Origin: Alteromonas gilva
GTDB lineage: Bacteria > Pseudomonadota > Gammaproteobacteria > Enterobacterales > Alteromonadaceae
DNA: 64,000 nt
Reading direction: 5' to 3'
NCBI RefSeq assembly: GCF_028595265.1
Contig: NZ_JAQQXP010000002.1
Coordinates: 124,001 to 188,000 of the forward strand
Below the pieces are notes generated by a model. It had not been told where the DNA came from and did no database searches. It saw only the letters and a list, made by a program, of their open reading frames with translations. Of this stretch, positions 51,030 through 60,601 are shown piece by piece. A program made the translations under genes and the position numbers. Numbering within the stretch: the first letter of the stretch is position 1; each line of letters starts with the position of its first letter.

Positions 51030-53159
51030 TTAAAACAGGTACCGTAAACTGGCTCTGGCATTAAGGGGCTTGCCAGGCTGCGTCCAGAGCGCCGAATAAG
51101 AGTTATCATAATATTCCTTATCAAAGAGGTTATCGATGACCAGTCGGGCGGTAAGCTGCGGCGTTAATTCAACCACGCCGGAGACGTTCACAATAGTATA
51201 ACCAGGCAGTTTATAATCAGGCGCTACGGCATCCCCAACGCGTTCATCCACAAAGGTGAGACCGGCAGAGACGGTTGTGGGATACCCGCCAAGGCTAAAG
51301 TCGTGTCTTGCATTTAACGTGAAGGTATGTTCGGGAATATTGACCAGCGGCGTGCCTGCAGTAATTTCGACGCCCCAATCCGGGTTGGTAACAGTGTTGC
51401 TGTTGCTGGCATCCACATAGGCATAGGACATGATCACAACCGTATCGTCATACACGGTGGCTGTAATGTCGAGTTCTACGCCTGAACTTTCTACTTCGCC
51501 CATGGCGATGGTGCCGCCATTGACCGGATCAGCCGCTAAGATATTGGATTTTTCAGCGCGGAAAACAGCCAGCGTGCCGGTAACGGAGTCGTTGTCGGTA
51601 TTAAATTTTACGCCGCCTTCATAAGACTTACTTTCTTCTGGTTCAAAAGCATTGCCGTTATTATCAACCCCGCTATTAGGGCTAAAGCCCTCAGAGTAGC
51701 TTAAGTACAGAGACCAGTTATTACCCGGCAGATAAACTGCCCCCAGTCTCGGACTGATCGCCGTTTGTGCCTGCGAGGTGACAACGCCATTGCTGAGGTT
51801 AGTGACGTGCTGTTCAAAATCGTCAAAGCGCAAACCTATAAGCATTTTCAGGGAAGTAGCGAGGTCAATTTGATCCTGTGCATACACGCCGTAGGCCTGT
51901 TGCTCTTCCTTGGTGTTGATGACGATGCCCATCGCCGGCGCTTCGGCGCCGTACTGAGGGTTTAGCAAATCAACCGAATAGGTTGGATCGCCGCCGCCCC
52001 AGTTGGTTCGCCAGCGCTGCATTAACTCTTTATAGTCATAGTCATAGGCGTCAGCGCCAATAAGTAGATGGTGCGCCATGCCAGCGGTTTTAATCTCACC
52101 GCTTAATTCAAAGCGCGCAGAGAGGTCGGTGGTATCGTAATCACGATAGCGACGCTGTCGGGAGAGGGTTTCGCCATCTACCAGTAATAGCTGTCTACCG
52201 GCTGACAGCTCAGGCTCAGTTGAATAGCCTTCAAAGGACGAACCTCGTAAGCTGATTCCGCTATTGATACTCCAGTTAGCATTCAGGTTAGTTTGTATTG
52301 TGAGTTGATGCGCGAGTCCTTCTATGGACATCGGGCCATCACCCGGTTCACCGTAAAACGTGTCGATGGGCACCACACCAAACTGCATGTCAGGAATAGC
52401 GATGCCGCGGTCAAAATCGGCTTCCTGATCAATGTATTCGAGTTCGTAAAAAACACTGGTATCCGGGTTCAGGGCATACACCAGCGAAGGCGTTAAAAAG
52501 GTTTTTTTGCTATCTACAGTGTCTCTGAAGCTGCCGGCATTTTCATAGGCACCGTTAACTCTGAATGCAAAGTCTGAGTTAATGGCATTGGTATAATCCC
52601 CTTCAAGCCGGTAGAGGTCGAAACTGCCTGCGGTTGCCTCAAGATAACCTTCTTGCTCGAACTGCGGCTTTTTGGTCACAATATTAATGGTACCACCGGG
52701 TTCGCCACGGCCATACAATGCAGAGCCTGGGCCTTTGAGGATTTCAATAGCCTGAATACTTGAAACATCCCGTTTACCGGTAAAGCCTCGGCCGGTATTA
52801 AAACCATTAACCAGATAACCGGAGGGCTTGTTGCCATCCCCGGCAAACCCGCGAATAGCAAAGCTGTCCCACAGTCCGCCAAAATTATTCTGACTCGCGA
52901 TGCCGCTGGAAAATCTGAGGGCACTTTGTAAATCCATCACACCCATATTATCTAATAGCTCTTCAGTAACGATGCTTACCGATTGTGGCAGCTCTTTTAC
53001 CGGTACATCTCCGCGATAAGCCTGACGGTGTTTGACTATCGATATGCGCTCTACATCCTTATCGGATGCGGTACTATCCTGTGCCAGTGCCTGAGGTGCC
53101 AGCGCCACTGCTATGGCCAGGGCAATGCCGTGTTTTATAAGTCGAACGTGTTGTTTCAT
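51030..53159 (-). CDS. TonB-dependent siderophore-type receptor in the Zur-linked operon
   Basis: This 709-aa outer-membrane receptor of the FhuA/FpvA-like class has a signal peptide (LAIAVALAPQALAQ, cleavage near 26), a TonB-box/plug start ERISIVKHRQ, the PQSVSIVTEEL and SSGIASQNNFGG plug segments, VEILKGPGSALYGRGEPGG and a 22-strand barrel ending LNARASLRYLF. The class transports metal-chelate complexes. It starts 19 bp after a permease gene and shares the single upstream Zur box, so the cargo is probably a zinc-chelate rather than a ferric siderophore. No biosynthesis genes for a metallophore are present, so it may take up a foreign one. Confidence 0.9.
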   Translation of the reverse strand: MKQHVRLIKHGIALAIAVALAPQALAQDSTASDKDVERISIVKHRQAYRGDVPVKELPQSVSIVTEELLDNMGVMDLQSALRFSSGIASQNNFGGLWDSFAIRGFAGDGNKPSGYLVNGFNTGRGFTGKRDVSSIQAIEILKGPGSALYGRGEPGGTINIVTKKPQFEQEGYLEATAGSFDLYRLEGDYTNAINSDFAFRVNGAYENAGSFRDTVDSKKTFLTPSLVYALNPDTSVFYELEYIDQEADFDRGIAIPDMQFGVVPIDTFYGEPGDGPMSIEGLAHQLTIQTNLNANWSINSGISLRGSSFEGYSTEPELSAGRQLLLVDGETLSRQRRYRDYDTTDLSARFELSGEIKTAGMAHHLLIGADAYDYDYKELMQRWRTNWGGGDPTYSVDLLNPQYGAEAPAMGIVINTKEEQQAYGVYAQDQIDLATSLKMLIGLRFDDFEQHVTNLSNGVVTSQAQTAISPRLGAVYLPGNNWSLYLSYSEGFSPNSGVDNNGNAFEPEESKSYEGGVKFNTDNDSVTGTLAVFRAEKSNILAADPVNGGTIAMGEVESSGVELDITATVYDDTVVIMSYAYVDASNSNTVTNPDWGVEITAGTPLVNIPEHTFTLNARHDFSLGGYPTTVSAGLTFVDERVGDAVAPDYKLPGYTIVNVSGVVELTPQLTARLVIDNLFDKEYYDNSYSALWTQPGKPLNARASLRYLF

Positions 53160-53178
53160 AATTGTGCTAGCTTCCAGC

Positions 53179-54444
53179 TTATTTCATTGAAGGTTGTTCA
53201 GGGGTAAATTCAGGCCTGGTGTCCAAAATCTGCATTTTAAATTGCTGATTATTAAACAGCAGTGGGTAGTAAAAGTGTCTTAACTCGCTGTGAAAGCGAC
53301 GTACCTGCTGCTCATACTGCCATGCCGCAACGGCATCTGTTTCGGCCCAATGAGTCAGGGTGCGTTGCAATAGGGTTGCTGGCGACAACCAGGCTATCCA
53401 ACCGGCAATTCGATACTTTTGTTCGGCGCTTTGCTGATACGCAAGCGCGAGCGGTGCTGCTTGTTGATCGCCCACTTGTTGAAACGCGTAATACCATTTC
53501 CATTCAAACAAGCTGCTAATCTCAGTTTTACCTGCCCATTGTGGGTGAGTGGCAACAAAGGCGTCCATCGTGGTGTGAACCGGCAGATCCCAGGCGTCGT
53601 TAACGGCTTCCCGCTGGGTCATTAAAATTTCACCGCCCTGCGGGCCATGCACGGTTTTCTCAATCATTACATTACCCACCGCAGGGATAATAAAAGTAGT
53701 GAGTAACCAAAAACCGAGTAGAAAAGACGCCAGTACTGGGGCCGGGTAGGTCATTCTGGAAACTCCGTAGCACAGTGCGCTCCAACCCGCCAGATAGACT
53801 AGCACCACAAGGGCCACTGCCAGTATCATCGCTGCCGAAACGCCATTGAGCAGCGCTGCGATGGCAAATGGCAGGAGCAAGGACAGCCATAAGGCAAGCA
53901 TCAGAATGAGCGTTCTTAGCGGCCATAAACTCATACCCGAGCGCGCTGTCACCGTTAGAAAATCGAGTCTGCCAGACGCGCGTTCAGCAGCCCGCATGTC
54001 ATGCAGCAACAAAATGAGCAGCAGAGGAGCAAGTACGGCAACCACAAAGGCAAAATCGATTCGCCCGGTCATAGCCAACTCCGGGTTTTGGGTGTCTGAC
54101 TCGTGAATTTGCCCTTCCAGCGCAAGCATTCTGATGCGGTGCTTCCATGGGTAGACATCCCGAACCCCCAGCGCTGCAAAGGCCAGAGGCGACGGTGACG
54201 AATACGTGAGGTGAAAGCTGTAATAGGCAACATAACCATAGTCATGATGACTGGCGGTCACTTCCTCACGGTCTGTTTTGTCAGCCGCGAGCAGGCGCTC
54301 AATGGTGGCATGCTGCTGAGCGACTTCGGCACTGCCGGTCCATACCGAAAACAGGGCAATCAGTAAGCTTGCAAGCAGTACAAATTGCGTTGATTTTCTA
54401 CCTAATACGAATCGCGATTCACGACGGATATCCAGCCAGTTCAT
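53179..54444 (-). CDS. ABC-2 type permease (DUF3526-like), second
   Basis: This 421-aa membrane protein has an N-terminal helix (about 19-38), a periplasmic loop with several His/Tyr (about 55-140, including the SHHDYGYVAYYSFH segment), five or so helices between 130 and 275, a second extracytoplasmic segment and a long C-terminal soluble end. It pairs with the preceding permease: their coding regions overlap by 4 nt. DUF3526 permeases usually come as pairs with an ABC ATPase, and substrates are largely unknown. Confidence 0.78.
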   Translation of the reverse strand: MNWLDIRRESRFVLGRKSTQFVLLASLLIALFSVWTGSAEVAQQHATIERLLAADKTDREEVTASHHDYGYVAYYSFHLTYSSPSPLAFAALGVRDVYPWKHRIRMLALEGQIHESDTQNPELAMTGRIDFAFVVAVLAPLLLILLLHDMRAAERASGRLDFLTVTARSGMSLWPLRTLILMLALWLSLLLPFAIAALLNGVSAAMILAVALVVLVYLAGWSALCYGVSRMTYPAPVLASFLLGFWLLTTFIIPAVGNVMIEKTVHGPQGGEILMTQREAVNDAWDLPVHTTMDAFVATHPQWAGKTEISSLFEWKWYYAFQQVGDQQAAPLALAYQQSAEQKYRIAGWIAWLSPATLLQRTLTHWAETDAVAAWQYEQQVRRFHSELRHFYYPLLFNNQQFKMQILDTRPEFTPEQPSMK

Positions 54445-55874
54445 ACTCTTTTACCTGCAAATAAAATGGTCCCAACGACGACTATCAGTGACAACAAAAG
54501 TTGCAGTAGCGAGGCAAGACTCTGTGCCACACGCTGCTTAGCAGCGAGTCCGGTGAAACGAAAATCATTGAGAATGTGCCAGTTTTCGGCGCTCACAGTC
54601 GCCTTCTTTTTAGCTTCGTGGCTGCTATATTTATTGCTGTCTGCGGCGTAACTTAGTCCTTCAGCATGCAGTTTGTTGAGGGATTGTACGAAATCAAAAC
54701 GCACAGCCTCTGCCTCGCGTAAAAAACGGTGATAATTTTCTAAATCTGTACCAGCCAGTTTCATTGAGGCAGTTTGAATCGCGAGCACAGGTGAAAGCCA
54801 GCCAAAGCGTCGGGCTATATCGGACTGGGCTTTCTCGCGCTGCATTTGTTGTTCGGCAAACTCATTAAGCACCTGGGTTAATTGCGCTTCTGATTGCTGA
54901 GCGACAATGCCTTTAAAATTAACCGGCAGATCTTCAACCTTGTCGACGTCGTATTTGGCCAGCAGGTTATCTTTAAGAGCTTTAAACGCAGGATCACCGG
55001 CGTTGTGACCATCGCCCATCTGCCGTAATTTGTGCAATACGGCAAAGTCGGTTTCCAGCTTGCCGGGAGAGTTAACCATGACACTTGCGGTATTGGCGGC
55101 AATACGAGGAACCATTAAACACAACAGGATCCACAGCGCGATTAATGTACTAAAACTGCTGCTGTTAGACGGCGACAGGGTCGAGGCGAGCAAAACCACA
55201 CCACACCAAATGCTCAGGTACAGCAGGTAACTAACAATAAACACGGCGGCGGGTAAGAGTGCTGCGCCATTGAGTACGGCAAAGACAGCGCCGATGATGA
55301 GAGGCGATAGCACCAGCACCACCGCCCCCGCCAAGGCAAGTCCTTTGCCCGCAATGAGTGTCAGTGGTGATACGCCCTGTACTTTTAAAAAATCAAGCGT
55401 GCCGGCCTCGCGCTCGCGGGTCATTACGCCAAAACCCAGTATGATAACTAATAGTGGAGCCAACACCTGCATAATGTATGACGGTGTCAGTCGTCCCAGC
55501 CAGGTCAGGCCACTACTTTGTTTTTGGTCGGCAAACGTGGCGCCGTTCTGACGATGGCCTTCCAGAAAAATAGCCGTGCCGGTAAACGGGTCGATGCCTG
55601 GGTCCAAACTGGAAAGCGGCAGCGGCGCACGAAATAAATAATGCCCATAATGCACCATTCTGTGAGGGTGTCTGTCGGGCTGATCAACAAAGGTATCTTC
55701 CGAGCTTGCCTGCATGTGCTGGCGTTGCTCTGCCGCCAATTGCACTGCGGAATAGGTGACCCATACGGATGCGGCCATCAGTAAAAATGTAATTATGACC
55801 ACCGTTTGCGCCAGTTTAGAGCGCCGCCAGTAGCGCCATTCGTCACGGGCAATGGTTAATAGCGTATCGCTCAT
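54441..55874 (-). CDS. ABC-2 type permease (DUF3526-like), first
   Basis: This 477-aa membrane protein has an N-terminal helix (about 23-45), a periplasmic loop (about 50-130) that includes a His-rich part (residues 72-85, DRHPHRMVHYGHY), five to six helices between 135 and 265, a large loop and a final helix near the C-terminus. The cytoplasmic segment TREREAGTLDFLKVQG after the second helix is the coupling motif of ABC-2 permeases. It overlaps the ATPase gene by 4 nt and the next permease by 4 nt, so all three are translated together. Confidence 0.8.
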   Translation of the reverse strand: MSDTLLTIARDEWRYWRRSKLAQTVVIITFLLMAASVWVTYSAVQLAAEQRQHMQASSEDTFVDQPDRHPHRMVHYGHYLFRAPLPLSSLDPGIDPFTGTAIFLEGHRQNGATFADQKQSSGLTWLGRLTPSYIMQVLAPLLVIILGFGVMTREREAGTLDFLKVQGVSPLTLIAGKGLALAGAVVLVLSPLIIGAVFAVLNGAALLPAAVFIVSYLLYLSIWCGVVLLASTLSPSNSSSFSTLIALWILLCLMVPRIAANTASVMVNSPGKLETDFAVLHKLRQMGDGHNAGDPAFKALKDNLLAKYDVDKVEDLPVNFKGIVAQQSEAQLTQVLNEFAEQQMQREKAQSDIARRFGWLSPVLAIQTASMKLAGTDLENYHRFLREAEAVRFDFVQSLNKLHAEGLSYAADSNKYSSHEAKKKATVSAENWHILNDFRFTGLAAKQRVAQSLASLLQLLLSLIVVVGTILFAGKRV

Positions 55875-56593
55875 ACTTGCGCCCCTTCGGTAAAGGCGCG
55901 ATGTACGGCTTCGGAGTCAATATTGCCGTTTTCCGGCGCATCAAACATGCCGACAATTTCGCCGTTGCGCAGTAAACCAATACGATTTGCTACATGACAG
56001 GCGCCGTATACATCGTGGGTTACCATTAAAATGGTGACACCCTGACTGGCTAATTGTTTAACCAGGCGGTTAAATTCGTCAATTGCAACCGGATCAAGCC
56101 CTGATGTCGGTTCATCTAAAAACAGCACAGGCGTTTCACGTAATAAAGCTAAGGCAATGGCTGTTTTTTGTCGCATGCCCTTGGAGTAACTGCTCAGCGG
56201 TGTTTGCCAGGCTTGTTGCTGCAAAGCGACACGGCCTAACGACGCGGAAATATCGGCATCCGTTTGCGGTTTACCTGCGAGCGATAAGAAATAGCGTATG
56301 TTCTCGAGAGCATTTAAATGGCCGTAGAGCATCACTGATTCAGGTAAATAAGCGACTTTTTGGCGCACAATATCCGGCTGTGTCTGAACACTAATACCGG
56401 CAATTGACACAGAGCCCGAGGTGGGCGTCATCAGGCCCAATAATGTTTTAATGGTTGTTGATTTACCGGCACCGTTGCCGCCCAACAATGCCAGTACTTC
56501 ACCCGCTCTGACATCAAATGTAACGTTGTTTAAAATTTGTTTGGAACCAACCGAAACACAAAGCTTTTCGGCACTGATTACAGCGTCTGACAT
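55871..56593 (-). CDS. ABC transporter ATP-binding protein of the Zur-linked operon
   Basis: This 240-aa ATPase has Walker A GGNGAGKST (38-46), the signature segment SYSKGMRQK near 137-145, Walker B VLFLDEPTSGLDP near 156-168 and the H-loop MVTHD. The GMRQK-type signature is typical of ABC-2 exporters (NatA/CcmA-like), so export or membrane work rather than zinc import is suggested. It is first in the five-gene operon, 26 bp downstream of the Zur-like palindrome at 56619-56641. Confidence 0.9.
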   Translation of the reverse strand: MSDAVISAEKLCVSVGSKQILNNVTFDVRAGEVLALLGGNGAGKSTTIKTLLGLMTPTSGSVSIAGISVQTQPDIVRQKVAYLPESVMLYGHLNALENIRYFLSLAGKPQTDADISASLGRVALQQQAWQTPLSSYSKGMRQKTAIALALLRETPVLFLDEPTSGLDPVAIDEFNRLVKQLASQGVTILMVTHDVYGACHVANRIGLLRNGEIVGMFDAPENGNIDSEAVHRAFTEGAQV

Positions 56594-56618
56594 TCTTACC
56601 TAATCCGTTCTTATTGTT

Positions 56619-56641
56619 GATATGTTATAATATAACATTTG
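56619..56641. promoter_or_regulatory. Zur box upstream of the ABC/TonB operon
   Basis: The core ATGTTATAATATAACAT (56622-56638) is a perfect 17-bp palindrome. With 3 bp on each side it agrees with the published gammaproteobacterial Zur consensus (GAAATGTTATA-N-TATAACATTTC) at all but two of the 22 defined positions. It lies 26 bp before the ATPase ATG on the minus strand, over the expected promoter. Zur would block the operon when zinc is plentiful. Confidence 0.85.
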
Positions 56642-56888
56642 ATGGTCGCAATAATGCCAGAGCTGACGGCTTATTGTCTACGAAATTTGTTTGCTTATCG
56701 CAAACTGATTTGCCAGCAGTAATGGCCAGCAACAATAGGATAGGCTTCGGGAACGCCTTGGTCGTTTATACAGATAACCTCAGCGAGCTGGTTAAAAAAG
56801 CGTATTGCAAGCGGGTATTAACCCCGTTGCCCGCAGCAGTGTTAACATGATAGTGACGCCGTGTAACCAGGTTACGCGCCGTGCCAGC

Positions 56889-57998
56889 TTAGTCCTGCGC
56901 TAATTTATACAGTTCACTACCGGCCGAAAGAAATGCGCCCACACCATATACTTCGGTTTTATCCGGCCAGGCGTCACCGGGGCCAGCGCCCACGGGTTGA
57001 ACATAACCAAGCATGCCGTCGCTGGTGATATGGCTGGTTAAACTTTGCCAGCCGCGCTCGATGGTAGGGAGATAGGTGTTTTTATCCAGATAGCCATTAT
57101 TAACTCCCCACGCTAAGCCATAGGTAAAAAATGCCGTACCTGAGGTTTCGGGAGTCGGGTACAGCGCGGCTGCTTTCAGGCTCATTGCCCAGTGACCCTC
57201 TTGTGTTTGCAACGCAATAAGGCTGGCAGCCATATCTTTATAAAGGCGTGTGAAGTAAGCTTTTTGTGGTCCTTGTGGTAACTCTTCGAGGATTAGCGTC
57301 AGGCCGCCAAATACCCAGCCATTGCCGCGCGACCAAAATATTTTATGGCCATTGTCTCGCTCATGAATAAAGTGCTCGTCGCGGTAAAAGAGGTTTTCCT
57401 GCTTATCATAAAGGTGATTTACCGTGGCAACATATTCGGCAAACATCCAGTCACGAAAATCATCGTTGTTGGTAATGTTAGCCAGTTTGGCCCACACTGG
57501 TGGCGCCATAAACAGCGCATCGCACCAGGTCCAGCGCTCGGTATATTTATAATGATTTAAGCGCATGGGCTGGGTGCTGGGGTTATTCATAATCCAGTTG
57601 GTACGGTCGAGGGTTTTCGCCAACATGTGCGGCTTTTTGTATTTGCGATAAAGCTCAATGTACAGCTGGCCTACTGCCTGATCATCAGCGTGGTATTTGC
57701 CCGGACCCAAATCCCAGTTGTTTTGGGCAGCCACATCAAGCAAAAACTCGTAGTATTTGTTGGTGGGAGCCATTTTTGCCCACTTTTCCATGCCGATGTA
57801 AAGGGCTCCGTAAGTCCAGGCGTTAAATCGGTTTTCCCATTCATTTTCACGTTCCATGTCGTCATGGAAGTGCTCTATTTGCCAGTCGGCCACCCGTTGC
57901 ATATCTGTCATTATCTGACTTTTGTCAGGCAGTTTTGCCTGCGCCACAAAAACCAGCTGTAAGATGACAGCGGTTAATGTGCAGATAAAAAGCTTCAT
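56889..57998 (-). CDS. GH105 family unsaturated glucuronyl/rhamnogalacturonyl hydrolase
   Basis: This 369-aa exported hydrolase (signal peptide [20 protein letters not shown], cleavage near QAK) belongs to GH105, which removes an unsaturated uronic acid from the non-reducing end of lyase products such as rhamnogalacturonan or ulvan oligosaccharides. Conserved parts include the [15 protein letters not shown] region (Asp near 105-106), [14 protein letters not shown] with the catalytic-type Asp at about 160, and [11 protein letters not shown]. The start at 57998 has AAGGA upstream; a TTG at 58007 is not needed. Its product could release rhamnose used by the module at 28-36 kb, an inferred link. 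Confidence 0.88.
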   Translation of the reverse strand: MKLFICTLTAVILQLVFVAQAKLPDKSQIMTDMQRVADWQIEHFHDDMERENEWENRFNAWTYGALYIGMEKWAKMAPTNKYYEFLLDVAAQNNWDLGPGKYHADDQAVGQLYIELYRKYKKPHMLAKTLDRTNWIMNNPSTQPMRLNHYKYTERWTWCDALFMAPPVWAKLANITNNDDFRDWMFAEYVATVNHLYDKQENLFYRDEHFIHERDNGHKIFWSRGNGWVFGGLTLILEELPQGPQKAYFTRLYKDMAASLIALQTQEGHWAMSLKAAALYPTPETSGTAFFTYGLAWGVNNGYLDKNTYLPTIERGWQSLTSHITSDGMLGYVQPVGAGPGDAWPDKTEVYGVGAFLSAGSELYKLAQD

Positions 57999-58290
57999 TG
58001 GTGTCAATCCTTAAACTCTGTTGCCAGACCTGCCAGGTCAATTTCTGCCAAGTCATTGAGATATATAAGAGCGATACAAACGCGAAACATTGCGGCCAGT
58101 GGCTTACGCTATTTGCAGTACCAATAGCATGCCTGACTGGAAAAAAATAATGAAAGTGCCTGGATTTATTTTATTTTTCAGTAAAGTTCAGGATATGAAC
58201 TCCCAGGCTGGTTGCTGAGTTCAACAGTGAGGTGATAGGTTGCCTACCGTTTTCAAGGGAGTATCAGAAATTGCGACATGCAACTGTTCG

Positions 58291-58533
58291 TTATTGAGCA
58301 TCTTGTGCCATCGAGTACAAGCGGGCGAGTTCATCATTCAGACTGGTGGCGGGCATACTTTGCCCTGCTCGCTGATACCAGTAGCGGGCGTTAAATTCAT
58401 CGCCTTCTTCACGGTGCAGGTAACCATGAATAAGGCAGGATAGCGTGTCGTTGCGATCCTGCACAAGGTCATGGGCGGCATCCCAATTGCCCTGCTCAGC
58501 ATGTTTGAGTGCCTCAATATGTAGTGCTGTCAT
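58291..58533 (-). CDS. Small TPR-like protein of unknown function
   Basis: This 80-aa protein, helical throughout, has one clear TPR-like repeat (ALKHAEQGNWDAAHDLVQDR) followed by a second helical pair with GYLHREEGDEFNARYWYQRA. Such short conserved proteins are common in gammaproteobacteria, often annotated as hypothetical. It has normal codon use and sits 45 bp downstream of the DUF885 gene on the same strand, so it may be co-transcribed with it. Confidence 0.65.
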   Translation of the reverse strand: MTALHIEALKHAEQGNWDAAHDLVQDRNDTLSCLIHGYLHREEGDEFNARYWYQRAGQSMPATSLNDELARLYSMAQDAQ

Positions 58534-58577
58534 TTTTTCTGCCTCGCTGCTTTCGACGATTGTGCGTATATCTCACA

Positions 58578-60371
58578 TTACTCTTGGTATGGCGAGGGGC
58601 CGCCTTCGGCAATAAAGCGTTCTACTCTTTGTTCCAGCACGGCCAGGGGCACGGAGCCCATTTGCAGGATCATGTCATGGAAATGGCGAATGTCGAAGTC
58701 GGCACCGAGTGCTTTTTCAGCGGCTGCGCGGTGTTCAACAATTGCCATCTGACCAAGATAGTAAGACAGTGCCTGACCGGGCCAGGCAATGTAGCGGTCA
58801 ACCTCGGTGGTGATTTCATGCACCGACAGCGCAGTATTGGCCTTCATAAAATCCTGCGCTTGTTGGCGACTCCAGCCTTTGGCATGAATACCCGTGTCTA
58901 CCACTAAGCGAGCGGCCCGCCACATTTGATAACTGAGCATACCAAATATTTCATAAGGGGTATGATAAAGCCCCATTTCTTCACCGAGCAATTCTGAATA
59001 CAACGCCCAGCCTTCGCCGAAGGCCGAAATATAACTTTGGCGGCGGAATTCCGGGATAGCGTTGTTTTCCAGTGACAGTGGCATTTGAAAGGCGTGGCCC
59101 GGTGCTGACTCATGTAAGGTGAGTGCCGGCAACGAATAAAGCGGCCGCGACGGCAGATCGTAGGTATTTACCAGATACACCCCCGGACCACCGCGCCCGG
59201 CGGTGTAAAAGGGAGCGATATCATCGGGCACGGGAATAATGGCAAATCGTTTGCGCGGCAGATGACCAAACCAATCATCGGCGACCCCGTCAAACTCTTT
59301 GGCAGTCCAGGCGGCGCGGTCGAGCAGCGCCTGAGGTGTATCGACGTAAAACTGTTCATCGGTGCGTAAAAAGGTTAAAAAATCCTGCAGATTGCCGTCG
59401 AAGCTGACCTCTTTCATGACGTCGTGCATGCGTTGACGAATTTTCGCGACTTCGGCTAAGCCAATCTGGTGGATCTCCTCGGCAGTCAGCGCCAGTGTGG
59501 TATATTTTTTAATTTGCGCCTGGTAATACGCCTTCCCATCGGGCAAATCATAGCCGGCTATCGAAGGCTGCGCATTGGGTATGTATTGTTCCTGCAGAAA
59601 AGTTAATAATCTTTGATGGGCCGGGATCACGTATTCGGCAATAACCGCCTGTGCTCTGGCTTTCAGCTCAGCGTGTTTAGCACTGCTTATACTGGCCGGG
59701 ATTTTAGTAAACGGCTGAAAATAGAGGTTGTCTTTGCCTTTGGCGTTAACCACTGAAATGACCGACGCATCACGTCCTTGCAGCGAAATTTCAGGCAGCG
59801 TGAACTGACGCGCCAGGCCGAGCCGCATATTGGCAATTTGTTGGTCAAAGTAGCGTGGCATATCCTGCAACCAGGCCAGGTAATTGTCGAAATCCTGCTC
59901 GTGGCGGAAGGTTTTACGCGCCTGATACGCCAGATTACTCCAGAATGCTGTATCACCCAGCAGGGGCTTTTCGTAGGTTTTAAACTGCTGATCAGCAATC
60001 AGTGTCTCAATTTGCAGGCGGTAAACCGCATAATTCACCTGATTGGCCTCTGATAAGGCGCTGACATCAATGCTATCGAGGGTGTCCAGGGTAGACTGCC
60101 AGCGAGCTAAACGTTGTTGCTGCGCGGCAATGCTGACATCAGGCAGACTGGATGAGGCGTAATTGTCATCGGTGTTTTCGTCGCTGGTGCTTTTATTTTG
60201 TCGCCAGGCCCATTCCGCCTGGTATAAGGTTTCGAAGCGACTGTTTGCGTTGGTCGCGCTACTATCACCGTGTGCGACGGTCGCTGACGAACAGCTGGTG
60301 ATCGTTAAACCCGACGCTGCCAACAGGGCTGACAGTGTCATGATTCGTGCAAGGTGGTTGAGTCTGTTCAT
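58578..60371 (-). CDS. DUF885 family lipoprotein (probable metallohydrolase)
   Basis: This 597-aa protein has a lipoprotein signal (MNRLNHLARIMTLSALLAAS with acylated Cys in LTITSCSS, about residue 27). DUF885 proteins are thought to be zinc metallopeptidases of a thermolysin-like fold. The putative metal site is ALTLHESAPGHAFQM (His-Glu-x4-His) with a downstream Glu in SAFGEGWALYSELLGEEMG. The length is normal. The protein should sit in the periplasm on a membrane anchor. A 230-bp gap separates it from the divergent M24 peptidase. Confidence 0.85.
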   Translation of the reverse strand: MNRLNHLARIMTLSALLAASGLTITSCSSATVAHGDSSATNANSRFETLYQAEWAWRQNKSTSDENTDDNYASSSLPDVSIAAQQQRLARWQSTLDTLDSIDVSALSEANQVNYAVYRLQIETLIADQQFKTYEKPLLGDTAFWSNLAYQARKTFRHEQDFDNYLAWLQDMPRYFDQQIANMRLGLARQFTLPEISLQGRDASVISVVNAKGKDNLYFQPFTKIPASISSAKHAELKARAQAVIAEYVIPAHQRLLTFLQEQYIPNAQPSIAGYDLPDGKAYYQAQIKKYTTLALTAEEIHQIGLAEVAKIRQRMHDVMKEVSFDGNLQDFLTFLRTDEQFYVDTPQALLDRAAWTAKEFDGVADDWFGHLPRKRFAIIPVPDDIAPFYTAGRGGPGVYLVNTYDLPSRPLYSLPALTLHESAPGHAFQMPLSLENNAIPEFRRQSYISAFGEGWALYSELLGEEMGLYHTPYEIFGMLSYQMWRAARLVVDTGIHAKGWSRQQAQDFMKANTALSVHEITTEVDRYIAWPGQALSYYLGQMAIVEHRAAAEKALGADFDIRHFHDMILQMGSVPLAVLEQRVERFIAEGGPSPYQE

Positions 60372-60601
60372 GCGCTTCTCTTTTATTGCGTCGCTGCTAG
60401 TGCTTATGGTTTAACACCTGTATTCGGGCAGTCAGATACGTAATACATTGGTCTTTATACTGCCGTAACACAGCGTGTGGTGCGAGTTAAAACCGTTAAC
60501 TTGTGCCTAAAAGCAGATCAATAAACGCCCATGCAGGTCTTATCATGGCGTCGAATACGTTATCATAGCGCGCAAGAGTCGCAGATAGACGTGGAGATAG
60601 T

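Noticed and set aside
56863..56875. GTAACC-A-GGTTAC palindrome after the GH105 gene
   Set aside because: The one-base spacer is too short for a hairpin loop and it lies downstream of the gene, so neither a terminator nor an operator is supported.
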